Notes: generated by a model from the letters alone, not told the origin. Shown: positions 9,601 through 17,350, counted from the stretch's first letter. The stretch is DNA of 64,000 nt from Sphingobacteriales bacterium 44-61 (GCA_001898405.1 MKTW01000009.1:1-64000), one strand, 5' to 3'. Numbers and translations are program-made.

Positions 9601-10200
9601 AGTAAAATTGGAGCTATTATAAGTGATCTTAAGGTCCGTTCTTGGGCTGGTGTACAATTTTCCATCATCTGCACAAAAGAACTTTCCCGAAACACCACCA
9701 AAGTTGTAGTAAAAAATATCCGGTTCTGAGTCCGCATATTGATTGTATACATTTACTTTAAAAGAGTTTTGTTCCGACTGAGTAAGCCCTCCCAAAATAA
9801 ATTGTTTAACCTGGTTGTAGTTATTGAAATAGCCTGTTTCATCATCTTGCCCTTTCTGTGTTCTGGTAATAACACCACCGGCACTTAAGGCCCATGAAAG
9901 ACCTACCGTGGAAGCCATTTCCTCAACTTTAATGCCTCCTGCGTGATAACTAAGCTGAACAGGCAAATCTATCTGCCCCTCTTTCACTTGAAATAAAGGG
10001 ACCGATATATTGGGCACACCACGATAATAGCTGACAGGTATCTGGCCGAACTTACCAAGCGAGGCAGCTTCCGGTGACACAGGCATGATCTTAGGTAGAT
10101 TAATTGTCCTGTCAATGTCTGTTTGCCCCATAACATTACTTGAAATCAAGCCAATAAGAAATGAAAGGCTCAATACATAAATACGTTTTGGCAAAAACAT
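6685..10200 (-). CDS. Large YD/RHS-type secreted protein, partner of the RHS toxin
   Basis: The 1171-residue protein has a signal peptide (to about residue 25, ending NVMGQ). Its N-terminal part (LGKFGQIPVSYYRGVPNISV, then VQLSYHAGGIKVEEMASTVG) resembles the opening strand region of SpvB/TcdB-like and YD-repeat shells. A carbohydrate-binding-like beta domain lies near residues 1010-1090 (YSLGSGPVTKSGLLTGNDY...GYIDELRLYP), and the C-terminus holds a YD motif (YYEYDALGRLSLIRDQD). It has no RHS core and no toxin tip. The gene lies 24 bases upstream of the RHS toxin gene and 17 bases downstream of a barrel/coiled-coil gene, so the three are probably made together. I infer that it forms part of the shell or of the surface assembly that carries the toxin; this is not proven. 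Confidence 0.75.
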   Translation of the reverse strand: MFLPKRIYVLSLSFLIGLISSNVMGQTDIDRTINLPKIMPVSPEAASLGKFGQIPVSYYRGVPNISVPLFQVKEGQIDLPVQLSYHAGGIKVEEMASTVGLSWALSAGGVITRTQKGQDDETGYFNNYNQVKQFILGGLTQSEQNSFKVNVYNQYADSEPDIFYYNFGGVSGKFFCADDGKLYTSPRTDLKITYNSSNFTIVDGKGITYKFSTRELTTTEPYIGGGNNDQFQSNTSWYLTQIEDPLGNQIDLTYNNVYTYFRTKAITTFSRALTGAEFGCQDSFSDSYNLVSVERPTIKEISFSTGKIRFDYEAVKRLDAPDTAMRQITLLNLNNDTVKYFRLYTGYYTTNEVGGCEDGYGYRLRLDSLKEFGKNGKSANPYKFTYNADVLPCRLSNAQDHWGYYNAKNNIQFVRYQYGDNGPWYGADKEIDSAAAKTGLLTVMTYPTGGRTEFTYEGNTTSYSVPAGFDPGHPVTIAGLTGNNSNHGGNYLLTFQSTFSVASGDLSPSGYVWATASLSKYIADPNVLSIITITVTGSNGYNKVIQDGDSLHLDAGNYTVTGTIETEYAGNPYCEFALYLSKIPYNPLTYYNKAYGGIRIGQIKDYDFGNHLADVKTYKYNSFDIAGIPTTISSGEYAGNPDNLYYSYTKMNCPPPGNPGSCCSYKIYNSVSNYPLLYSNGSPVGYKNVTVFFGPDGSGGKQEYTYTSYSDYPDQASYSAPFFFASEYDWKKGLLLKSTDYKYEGTSYLPVKRVINEYDFHSSDTTKRISRGVVLGKLYDNNMGDSLSILYQLQVASYDVLAEAFNLSRDTAIAYDAIAGTPILQVVNTYNFSSKNFQLKRKQSIDSKGEQLAQNFKYSLDYGATAANNNRGRSLWNLQSKNIISAPIESLVTKIKGGSEYVLYGNINSYRNDLPLIDTVYSLEEKGTTSLSSYQYSSVDGSNNFIFFNTYKPYIVQNRYTSKGKFSELRKNDDHKMVYLWDYNGELAVASVTSADSASVAYSSFEADGKGNWSYTGVPADDPTSPTGTKYYSLGSGPVTKSGLLTGNDYIVTYWRKNGSGTPSVNGATGTAIVTKNGWTLFKHQLAGITSITINGSGYIDELRLYPASANMLTNTYNPLIGVSSSCDAANRISYYEYDALGRLSLIRDQDKNVLKKFCYNFQGQQEDCSN

Positions 10201-10217
10201 GTCTCTTATTTAAGTAT

Positions 10218-11651
10218 TTAAAAACTATACCCGATCCTGAACACCACTGCATTCGCCTTCGGCACCTGCCGGTAACTCAACATATCCCACATCAACTGCA
10301 CTTTCGTCTTCTTCAGGATCTTTGACCGAAGGTCCAATACCTTGCTCACACCAATCAAACCACTCTCCTGCCAACCACTCCTGTCCCTCAACTCCGCAAA
10401 CCGCCTGAACCCGCTCCGGTAGTTCATCTCATAACCTCCCGCCAACCAGAATGAACCCTTCAGCTTCCATTCGATGAACGACCGCAGGCCGATCCCCTGA
10501 TGCGTGATCCGGATGTTCCGGATATTCTCCCCCCAACCCATCTTATAGCTGGCCCCGATACCCAGCACACTTTGGTCATTCAGCCTATAGCCTGCCGATA
10601 AACCGATATCACTCGTTACCGGGAAAATACCATTGGATTGCTGCGACTGGATATTTGCACCCAGTTCTATGCGTTGCAAAAAACTTTTCGTTCGCTGTTC
10701 ATTGGGTTTAAAACCTTCCGGCATCTCCATATCCTCACCGCCGCTGTTGCCCAGTTTGCCGAGCTTGTCTTTCAGCTGGTTCAGTTGCGCCTGCGCCTGT
10801 TGCATGTGCTGGCTGAACTGTGCCTGCGCATTCGGGCCGCCGGCCGTAAGCTGTTGCTGGACCAGGTTGTTTACCTGTGCCCGGGTTTGCAGACCTGCCA
10901 GGCTGGTTGCACCGGCGTTGCCGGCACTACTGCCCGGAAGGCGGAACAGGGAAGCCAGCTGGCTGTTGTTGCGCATAAAATCTTTGAACAGCTGGGTCCG
11001 GCTCAGCAGTTCGATCGCTTTTTGTTCGGCTTTCTTATGGTCTTTCAGCAGTTGCTTGTATTCGTTTACCTGCGCACTGTAGTAATAAGCCTGTTTGTTC
11101 AGCTGCTTTAATTGTTTGCCCAGTCCCAGATTGTTCAGTTGGCCTTTCAGGTATTCTTTTCTTTCCCGCAGGAACTTTTTGATCTCTTCCGCTTTTTGGA
11201 ATTGCGTTTGCAGGCCGTTCACTTTGGCCATCGCTTCTTTCAGTTTGGCAGGGCCCTCTCTGGTGATGGCCATCAGTTGGGGATTGGCCTGTAAAAATTT
11301 AAGCGAGCTGCTGAGGGTGTCAAGGGAAGGAATATACTGCCTAAGCTTATCGGCCCTGGCCAGCTTGTCCTGTAATTGTGCATACTGTTGCCCCGCACTG
11401 CCAAATACCTGCTGAGCTTTAGCAGAATCTTTGCGCCCCAGTTTGCGTTGCAGCTTTTGCTCTGCTTTTAAAAACTTCGACAGAATCTTTGCTGATTGCC
11501 TGTCCAGCTTTTGTTCCAGTTCACCAGCTTTGCTACTTACCTGGTCGAGGTATTTAGCAGAAATCGGTTGTGATAGTGTATCGCTTTGTGCCCACGCTCC
11601 TACAGATGCACATAATATCCCAATAAGCAGTATTGACTTTAGGAAAGGCAT
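10218..11651 (-). CDS. Outer-membrane barrel protein with long N-terminal coiled coil
   Basis: The 477-residue protein has a signal peptide (cut near residue 21, GAWAQ), then a highly charged helical region at about 30-220 with heptad-like patterning, a Gln/Ala-rich stretch at about 250-300 (QAQFSQHMQQAQAQLNQLKD), and from about 325 alternating beta strands that end in GYSF. A terminal Phe after alternating hydrophobic residues is the usual outer-membrane barrel signature. It is the first gene of the RHS operon (17 bases before the YD protein gene). I do not recognise a named family. A role in holding or exporting the YD/RHS proteins at the surface is an inference from position and shape. Confidence 0.65.
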   Translation of the reverse strand: MPFLKSILLIGILCASVGAWAQSDTLSQPISAKYLDQVSSKAGELEQKLDRQSAKILSKFLKAEQKLQRKLGRKDSAKAQQVFGSAGQQYAQLQDKLARADKLRQYIPSLDTLSSSLKFLQANPQLMAITREGPAKLKEAMAKVNGLQTQFQKAEEIKKFLRERKEYLKGQLNNLGLGKQLKQLNKQAYYYSAQVNEYKQLLKDHKKAEQKAIELLSRTQLFKDFMRNNSQLASLFRLPGSSAGNAGATSLAGLQTRAQVNNLVQQQLTAGGPNAQAQFSQHMQQAQAQLNQLKDKLGKLGNSGGEDMEMPEGFKPNEQRTKSFLQRIELGANIQSQQSNGIFPVTSDIGLSAGYRLNDQSVLGIGASYKMGWGENIRNIRITHQGIGLRSFIEWKLKGSFWLAGGYEMNYRSGFRRFAELRDRSGWQESGLIGVSKVLDLRSKILKKTKVQLMWDMLSYRQVPKANAVVFRIGYSF

Positions 11652-11734
11652 GAAGAGTGGTGATGGTTACGCATACGAATTTGACGGAATTAGCAATAAG
11701 AACCAATAAGGCTTAACACTTAAAAGGATATATC

Positions 11735-11752
11735 AACAGTTATCTTACTGTT
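11735..11752. promoter_or_regulatory. Candidate operator upstream of the RHS operon
   Basis: AACAGT-N6-ACTGTT is a perfect 6-bp dyad located 84-101 bases upstream of the first gene of the RHS operon (start 11651). It may be a regulator site; only the symmetry and place support this. Confidence 0.25.
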
Positions 11753-11770
11753 ACATAGTAATTTTTTAAG

Positions 11771-11789
11771 CTCTAACAGGGTGTTAGAG
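11771..11789. terminator. Hairpin overlapping the stop of the tail-fibre-like gene
   Basis: CTCTAACA-GGG-TGTTAGAG is a perfect 8-bp stem with a 3-base loop that includes the stop codon of the gene at 11784-12896. No T-run follows on the minus strand, so it may act as an mRNA 3'-end stabiliser rather than a full terminator. Confidence 0.35.
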
Positions 11790-12896
11790 GCTCTTCTTCT
11801 GGCTATTCAGTAATTCCTGAATCTGCTTCTTAATGACCTCTACCTCTTGTTGTTGTTGATCCAGCTTTTGCTGCTGTAGGGCCAATTGTTGTTGTAACTT
11901 CTTTTCATTCACCGTGAATTCCTCGAGGCGTTTATCTTGATCAATAGCGTATAAGGTCAGCTCTTCGATCTTTTTTAAAAGATTGGCCTGACCATCTCCC
12001 AGGTCAAGGCCCTCTTTTTCTATTTCCCTGGCAGAGGGAATACCCGGTAGGTGCTTATTTATCTTAATAAAGTATGCTACTTCTTTCAGCGTTGGCAATG
12101 AGTAGTCAGGTTCAAATACAAAGTCCGGCCAGGGTTGTTGCTGTACTTTTATTTTTTGAGCAATTACATTACCCGCAACAGCAAGTTGATATCCCGACGG
12201 AATATTTGTGCTGCCAATAGCTACGCGACCGCCATTGCGGTTGATATAAGTATCCGTGTTGTCAAAATTCAGGGAAAATGGAAGTGGGGTGTTTGTATTG
12301 TAATCATACGCAGAAGAGCCGTAGTAACCAGCATCAGCATATAAATAGACGACTCTATTGGAGGTCGCTTCTATTGCTCCAACCCCTTGCTGTCCAAGTA
12401 TCTTAAATTGGCCATTAGTAGAATTAGGCATAGTTCCGGCTCTCAAATATGTATTCACCATTAAATCTCCATTCACATGCAGTTTAGCTTCTGGAGAAAT
12501 AGTCCCTATACCAACCCGGCCGCCACGTTCAAAAGCCATTACAGCCTGCCAGTTGACTGGTTGATTAATTCCTGTAGAAATTCCACCATCATAAAATGCA
12601 AATGTGCCTCCATTGCCAATGAGCCCAAAAGAAAAAGCGCCAAATCCATATGCCCCTGCATTCTGGGAATAAACAGCATTTGAATTTTCCCACAGATTTC
12701 CCGATCCGCTATAATTGATCTTTGAACCAAAGAAAAGGCCATGAGAAGCACCCCATGCAGTCGTCACCATTTCTGCATGGGTGTTTCCATCATCAACAAT
12801 AACTTTCTCGGAAGCCTGAACTGTAGCTGGCACCTGCCCATAAGAACGGCTTATTACCAGAAGCGAAATAAGAAGAAGAGAGTTTTGAAGGCGCAT
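11784..12896 (-). CDS. Tail-fibre-like secreted surface protein
   Basis: The 370-residue protein has a signal peptide (to about residue 20, SRSYGQ). The middle contains the motif GRVGIGTISPEAKLHVNGDL, a repeat seen in phage tail fibres and in many Bacteroidota surface proteins. From about residue 255 it has the block WPDFVFEPDYSLPTLKEV..KHLPGIPSA..LDLGDGQANLLKKIEELTLY, followed by a Gln-rich coiled coil to the end. This C-terminal block is common in Bacteroidota proteins and resembles the intramolecular chaperone ends of fibres. It probably forms a trimeric surface fibre. It lies 132 bases upstream of the RHS operon, in the same direction, and might be co-expressed with it. Confidence 0.7.
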   Translation of the reverse strand: MRLQNSLLLISLLVISRSYGQVPATVQASEKVIVDDGNTHAEMVTTAWGASHGLFFGSKINYSGSGNLWENSNAVYSQNAGAYGFGAFSFGLIGNGGTFAFYDGGISTGINQPVNWQAVMAFERGGRVGIGTISPEAKLHVNGDLMVNTYLRAGTMPNSTNGQFKILGQQGVGAIEATSNRVVYLYADAGYYGSSAYDYNTNTPLPFSLNFDNTDTYINRNGGRVAIGSTNIPSGYQLAVAGNVIAQKIKVQQQPWPDFVFEPDYSLPTLKEVAYFIKINKHLPGIPSAREIEKEGLDLGDGQANLLKKIEELTLYAIDQDKRLEEFTVNEKKLQQQLALQQQKLDQQQQEVEVIKKQIQELLNSQKKSL

Positions 12897-12994
12897 AGAT
12901 TTACTTTTATTGATGAAATATATCCACCAATCTGTTTTGTACGATCTATTGATCCCGCCTAAAACAACTACAAAAAAGTCCGGTTAATCAGAGA

Positions 12995-13020
12995 GCGTAA
13001 AATGGTGGTCTTACAAATTT
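12995..13020 (-). promoter_or_regulatory. Promoter-region motif shared with the YDG-repeat protein gene
   Basis: On the minus strand this reads TTTGTAAGACCACCATTTTA, about 100 bases upstream of the tail-fibre-like gene. A near copy occurs at 34551-34570 upstream of the large YDG-repeat protein. The preceding bases form CAAATTTG, close to the -7 box TAnnTTTG, with a TTG 20 bases further upstream. Confidence 0.4.
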
Positions 13021-13075
13021 GCATTAATTACTAACACAAGACAATAAGACCAAACTCTTAGAAATGCCTGTTCGC

Positions 13076-13639
13076 TTAAGCAGCAATAAGAAATTTTTTC
13101 TTATTGCGCAGCAGGTTTAATGCGGTCTGCCGCTGATGCTGTACTGTATCACAATTCTTTTGCAATAATCTTCCTATCTCAACCGCACTCTTTTCTTCCA
13201 GGTAATACAATTGCACCACCTCCCGCATTTTTTCCGGTAATCGCCCAATATGTGCATATAACTCATAGGCAGTTTCTGCACATATCATTTCCTGCTCAAT
13301 CGATGGTGCCAGTTTGGCTGCAGCTTTTTCCAGATAAACCTCCCGTTTCTTATTTCTAATTGATTGCTTCCTGAGATAACTGATGCAATCGTTTTTCACC
13401 GCAGCATATAAATAAGATTTCAATCCACCCGGATCAGTCAGTTGCTTATACCGCTTCCACACCTTAATAAAACATTCCTGCACTATATCCTGTGCAAACA
13501 ACTCCTGTCCGGTGATCGAACGTGCAAAAAAAGAAAGTGCACTGAAGTGTTCATTGAATAATTTATTAAACGTTGATTCTTTATCTTCCTGTATTGATTG
13601 AACGATCATCGATCCAATATCTTTATAGTTGTTTTCCAT
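13076..13639 (-). CDS. ECF-type RNA polymerase sigma-70 factor
   Basis: The 187-residue protein has the two ECF sigma domains. Region 2 lies at about 22-95 (FNKLFNEHFSALSFFARSITG...AQDIVQECFIKVWKRY, then LKSYLYAAVKNDCISYLRK), which contacts core polymerase and the -10 element. Region 4 lies at about 125-180 (LPEKMREVVQLYYLEEKSAVEIGRLLQKNCDTVQHQRQTAL), a helix-turn-helix for the -35 element. This is the Bacteroidota sigma-70 family usually paired with a FecR-type anti-sigma factor and SusC/D genes, but no such partner is adjacent here, so its signal input is unknown. The downstream genes on the same strand are the tail-fibre protein and RHS operon, which it could control. Confidence 0.85.
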   Translation of the reverse strand: MENNYKDIGSMIVQSIQEDKESTFNKLFNEHFSALSFFARSITGQELFAQDIVQECFIKVWKRYKQLTDPGGLKSYLYAAVKNDCISYLRKQSIRNKKREVYLEKAAAKLAPSIEQEMICAETAYELYAHIGRLPEKMREVVQLYYLEEKSAVEIGRLLQKNCDTVQHQRQTALNLLRNKKKFLIAA

Positions 13640-13807
13640 TAATAGAATTATGACTAATGAAACAATAATACATTCATTGGTTGCTGAGAGTAGCCTCTAG
13701 GTCCCTATGAACCCTTGCACTAACCATCATTTAAAACTACTGAATTTTTATTGATAGTATCCGAACGAATACCAAAAAAGATTTTGAATCATTGGACTTT
13801 GAGCCAT

Positions 13808-14137
13808 ATGAACGATAATCAGAAACTGATCATCCGGCATCGCCTGGGGTTGGCCATCCAAAAGCTATTGGAGCAAAATAAACAAGCTCCAGCTAAAAAT
13901 GCTGTCAATAGCCTGCATCAGCTGGCTACTGCTGCTGATATCGAATACTATATTGTACAAAATGTGTCGGCCGGAAAAAAAGATCCTCAATTCACTACAC
14001 TTGTTTCCATCGCTTCAGGATTCAATATCCCATTATCAGAACTGATCACACATTTTGAAACAATAACAGATGAAGCCGCACTAAAACAAATAGAACAGCA
14101 AAAAAAGAACGCAAAGAAAAAAGCGAAGAGAAAGTGA
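13808..14137 (+). CDS. XRE-family helix-turn-helix regulator with basic tail
   Basis: I chose the ATG at 13808 (MNDNQKLIIRH) over a TTG 57 bases upstream because the extra residues are not like the family. The 109-residue protein has an XRE/Cro-type helix-turn-helix at about 10-75: LHQLATAADIEYYIVQNVSAGKKDPQFTTLVSIASGFNIPLSEL, where the second helix and the KxxPxxxTL pattern are typical. The C-terminal end is Lys-rich (QQKKNAKKKAKRK) and may help DNA binding. The gene stands alone, divergent from the ECF sigma gene, with 168 bases between their starts. Its target is unknown. Confidence 0.7.
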   Translation: MNDNQKLIIRHRLGLAIQKLLEQNKQAPAKNAVNSLHQLATAADIEYYIVQNVSAGKKDPQFTTLVSIASGFNIPLSELITHFETITDEAALKQIEQQKKNAKKKAKRK

Positions 14138-14176
14138 CCAGGCTTCATTGACCAGAAGCAAATGCAGTGCGGAGAA

Positions 14177-14230
14177 ACCCCGGCTCTTATATTCTTTAAA
14201 TCTGAATGCTTACTGAACCAGGGCCGGGGT
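14177..14230. repeat. Short spaced inverted repeat
   Basis: ACCCCGGC at 14177-14184 and GCCGGGGT at 14223-14230 are perfect complements with a 38-base loop. It lies just beyond the XRE gene. No T-run follows, so it does not look like an ordinary terminator. Confidence 0.3.
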
Positions 14231-14318
14231 GACAATGGAAAAGGAACTACTGGCTTCAGGCTTGCGTAAAAATTCGGCTATCGACCAACGGACAACGCTC
14301 AACCACCAACGCTTAACA

Positions 14319-14347
14319 ATAAAAAAGCCCAACTTTTACGTCGGGCT
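14319..14347 (-). terminator. Terminator of the L,D-transpeptidase-like gene
   Basis: On the minus strand AGCCC-GACGTAAAAGTT-GGGCT is followed by TTTTTTATT. It lies 33 bases beyond the stop of the gene at 14380-15099. Confidence 0.7.
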
Positions 14348-14379
14348 GTTGTTTGTCCATCCTTGTTGTCTGGGTCCAA

Positions 14380-15099
14380 TCAGTCGTTGAGTATCTTTGA
14401 TCCCTGCAGGTATTTTTTTGAAGGATGATAAATGAACAGGCAATGCCCGTTCTTGATAGTATTGATGATGCGGGAACTTTCTTCTTTGGGTACAGCCGGG
14501 CAACCAAAACTTCTGCCCTTCTGCCGGTTGCCGATATAATCAGCTCCATGGATTACAATAGCACGGCGGTACGCTTTATCATTGATCCCTCTCTCCAATC
14601 CTGCCACACGAAGAGATAAGCCATGCTCTCCATAATATGTTTGTTTGGTTACATAAAAACCAAGACTGCTTTGCAATGAACCGGCACGGTTGGAAAAATA
14701 ACGGGCAAACTCTCCACCGGAATTTTTACCATGTGCTACATAAGTATTCATCACCACGCTTTGATTCACCATATCGATAACATATAAACGCTTTTTGGTT
14801 GATGACTGACTGAAGTCACAAATAGTAAGGTATCCTTCCTTTGCAACCAGCTTTTTCTGCAGCAATACCTCGTATCCTTTATATGCATAGCTGAATGCAG
14901 CTTCAGAAAGACCCATTTCTTTAAGCTCAAGTGAGAGATACAGGGAATGTGCTTTGGTATTTACCGCAGAAGAAGGCTTGCCAATGGTGGCAGGGGCGGT
15001 TTTTCCAGTGGTCCTGTCTGCTTTGGCAACAGGCTTCCATGATAAGGAGAGTGTTGCCATGCACAGACAATAGAAGGTAATTGTCAGTGTGTGTTTCAA
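14380..15099 (-). CDS. L,D-transpeptidase catalytic-domain protein (YkuD_2 type)
   Basis: The 239-residue protein has a signal peptide (cut near residue 27) and a C-terminal catalytic region. The key motif is IVIHGADYIG (His184) followed by GRSFGCPAVP (Cys200), the HG...SxGCP pattern of L,D-transpeptidases of the YkuD_2 family. These act in the periplasm on peptidoglycan peptide stems, joining or trimming them, with the Cys as nucleophile. The gene stands alone with its own terminator. Length fits the family. Some members with this compact domain have no proven cross-linking activity, so the exact reaction is inferred. Confidence 0.8.
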   Translation of the reverse strand: MKHTLTITFYCLCMATLSLSWKPVAKADRTTGKTAPATIGKPSSAVNTKAHSLYLSLELKEMGLSEAAFSYAYKGYEVLLQKKLVAKEGYLTICDFSQSSTKKRLYVIDMVNQSVVMNTYVAHGKNSGGEFARYFSNRAGSLQSSLGFYVTKQTYYGEHGLSLRVAGLERGINDKAYRRAIVIHGADYIGNRQKGRSFGCPAVPKEESSRIINTIKNGHCLFIYHPSKKYLQGSKILND

Positions 15100-15258
15100 T
15101 TCGATACGGATTTCAGGTTATTAACGCGGACTTATGCTAAAATAGTATGGGCAGGCCCTCAATGCAAGAAAGAAAGTTTTGTTTTTCAAATAACTACGCA
15201 GATATACGCATATAGAAAAGAAAAAATACAATATGGGCATAACGTAATAAAAACAGAA

Positions 15259-15345
15259 GCAAAGGATTTTAAGAATTATGGAAAATGATCATAATAATCC
15301 AACGCCATCCTGCGTTGCGCTTCCGAATTCCTTAAAATCCTTTGC
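15259..15345. repeat. Nested inverted-repeat element (REPIN- or MITE-like)
   Basis: Outer arms GCAAAGGATTTTAAG (15259-15273) and its perfect complement (15331-15345) are separated by 57 bases. Beyond this core the pairing continues with small gaps (AATT and GGAA on the left, TTCC and AATT on the right). Inside is a second stem, CAACGC (15300) with GCGTTG (15312). Two nested stems in a gene 3' flank (16 bases beyond the MATE stop) resemble REP-pair elements mobilised by RAYT-type transposases. Confidence 0.55.
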
Positions 15346-15360
15346 CCTGTTCAGCTTCTT

Positions 15361-16782
15361 TTATACTACCACTCTTTTCCATCGTCCCTTTTTAAACAAT
15401 ATGAACGATACGATCGTGATCAGCGTTTCTGCCACCGGCACAGCAATAAACACTCCGGTAGGTCCCCAGTTGAGATACTTCGCCAGCACATAAGCCAATG
15501 GTATCTGGAATAACCAAAACCCGAATACATTCACCCAGGTTGGCGTCCATGTATCTCCGGCACCATTAAATGTATTGATCAGTACCATACCTATACCATA
15601 AAAGATATATCCTGCACTGATAATGCGTACGGCCAGCACCGCTTCTTTCCTCACTTCGGGATCCGGCGTGAAGAATGAAACAAACCATTCTCCCAACACC
15701 AGGAACAATACCGTAACAAATGCCATAAAAATAACATTGTACTTCATCGTTTTCATTACTGATGCTTCAGCACGGTCCAGCTGCTTTGCTCCCAGGTTTT
15801 GCCCTACCAGTGTTGCTGCTGCATTGCTCATACCCCATGCCGGCAGAATAAAGAACATCATTAAGCGCAGTGCTGTTTGATATCCTGCTGATGCATTTTC
15901 TCCACCCGTAGTTGCTACAAGGTTGGCTAAAAAGATCCAGCTACAGGAAGCGATCAGGAACTGGAAAATAGCCGGTGTTGCAATTTTTACCAGCGAGCGG
16001 ATCACGGTCCAGTCTGTTTTCCAGTAACTGGCCTGTATTTTCAAACTGTGCTTCTTTCCAAATAAATGATAAAGCTGGTAACAAACGCCTATGCCGCGGC
16101 CAATAGTTGTTGCAATAGCTGCTCCATTCAATCCCAGTGCAGGGATTGGTCCAAAGCCTCTTATCAGCAAAGGACAAAGAATGATATTGCAGATATTGGC
16201 AACCATCAGGCTTTTCATGGCAATGGCCGCGTTCCCTGCTCCGCGGAATATACCATTGATCAGGAAAAGCAATACGATCACAAGACTGCCGCCCATCATG
16301 ATGCGGACGAAAGTGGTACCCTTTACAGCAGTCTCCTCCGAAGCACCCATCCATCGCAAAATATTAGTGGCATTGATAAACCCGAAAATACTGATCACAA
16401 TGGCGACCGCCAGTGATATCAGCATTGACTGGATGGCTGCATGACCTGCTTCCTTAAAATTCTTTTCTCCCACCCGGCGGGCAACCGTTGCGGTAGCAGC
16501 CATACTCATGCCCATAGCCAGTGAATAGATAATTGTCAGCACCGATTCCGTTAAACCTACGGTTTGGATGGCATGACTACTATCTTCCAGGTGGCCGACA
16601 AAATAAAGGTCAACCAGTGCAAACACTGATTCCATGATCATTTCGATCATCATAGGAATTGCCAGCATAAATACTGCTTTGCGCAGGCTTCCTGTTGTAT
16701 AATCCATTTCTTCGCCGCTAATAGCACGACGGATAAAAGCAAAAGCATTCGATGCCCTTGTTGTATAGGTCTGTTCAGACAT
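15361..16782 (-). CDS. MATE-family multidrug/cation exporter
   Basis: The 473-residue integral membrane protein has about twelve hydrophobic segments, with MATE-family features such as the N-terminal AIPMMIEMIMESVFALVDLYFVGHL and the repeat-half motif LVGQNLGAKQLDRAEASVMK. MATE proteins expel cationic drugs or metabolites from the cytoplasm in exchange for Na+ or H+. The length is normal. The first 27 residues before the first segment are unusually long and hydrophilic but show no known domain. It is a single gene; the substrate cannot be told from sequence. Confidence 0.88.
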   Translation of the reverse strand: MSEQTYTTRASNAFAFIRRAISGEEMDYTTGSLRKAVFMLAIPMMIEMIMESVFALVDLYFVGHLEDSSHAIQTVGLTESVLTIIYSLAMGMSMAATATVARRVGEKNFKEAGHAAIQSMLISLAVAIVISIFGFINATNILRWMGASEETAVKGTTFVRIMMGGSLVIVLLFLINGIFRGAGNAAIAMKSLMVANICNIILCPLLIRGFGPIPALGLNGAAIATTIGRGIGVCYQLYHLFGKKHSLKIQASYWKTDWTVIRSLVKIATPAIFQFLIASCSWIFLANLVATTGGENASAGYQTALRLMMFFILPAWGMSNAAATLVGQNLGAKQLDRAEASVMKTMKYNVIFMAFVTVLFLVLGEWFVSFFTPDPEVRKEAVLAVRIISAGYIFYGIGMVLINTFNGAGDTWTPTWVNVFGFWLFQIPLAYVLAKYLNWGPTGVFIAVPVAETLITIVSFILFKKGRWKRVVV

Positions 16783-17350
16783 GTAAAAATTTTGAATAGT
16801 AAAAAACTCCAGCAGCTACCAGGCTGGTAAAATTTGAATCATTAAAATGTCAGGTTCTATTTACAATGGGGGCGAACCTTAGCAGATTTTCATATTCTTT
16901 TGCTTGAAGAAGCACAAATATACAGGCTTTGTTTTATTTGAATTACTTCATTCCCGACGAAGCTGGATTTTTTGCCGATGAAAAAGGGAGTCATGCTTAC
17001 TGGTAGTTATTATTTAAAACAATTAAGAGTATCTTCTTAAAAAGAGAAATTCATACTTATTTTTTTGATGAAAATCAACAGATACGTTGCAAGAAGTGTT
17101 TTTTTTACCTTTCTTTAGGTATTAAATCTTATCCACTGTAAAAAAGGGATGAATTCCCCATCGCTTGGCCTACAATATCCTATCCAGCAAAGGAGCATAT
17201 GCATCGTGCGCGAACCCCGGAGCTGACCACAGAAGGATGTACTACTGTAAGCAAGCAACAAAAACACCAATCAGTAAAGGAAATTTAAACCGGTAATCAG
17301 TTAATAGCTGCCTGCCTGAAAATGTTTTACAACCACCTTCCAATATCTGT
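16783..17350. other. Divergent intergenic region, no gene seen
   Basis: This 568-base stretch separates the MATE gene (minus) from the first sensor kinase (plus). The only open frames are short (20 codons or fewer). It contains the palindrome at 17023-17040, and downstream of it TTGCAAGAAGTGTTTTTTTT (17097 onward), which resembles the sequence upstream of the second kinase. Promoters for both flanking genes must lie here. Confidence 0.5.
17023..17040. promoter_or_regulatory. Palindrome shared by the two sensor-kinase promoters (copy 1)
   Basis: TTAAGAGTATCTTCTTAA is a perfect 6-bp dyad with a 6-base spacer, about 310 bases upstream of the first kinase. The second copy at 18752 matches it at 16 of 18 positions. 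It is probably the site of a dimeric regulator. Confidence 0.45.

Noticed and set aside
13751-13807. TTG start for the XRE regulator 57 bases upstream
   Set aside because: The extra 19 residues do not fit the family; the ATG at 13808 begins just before the helix-turn-helix.
14282-14315. Tandem repeat of CCAACG/ACAACG-type units
   Set aside because: It is short and degenerate, with no pairing or period strong enough to call a functional element.
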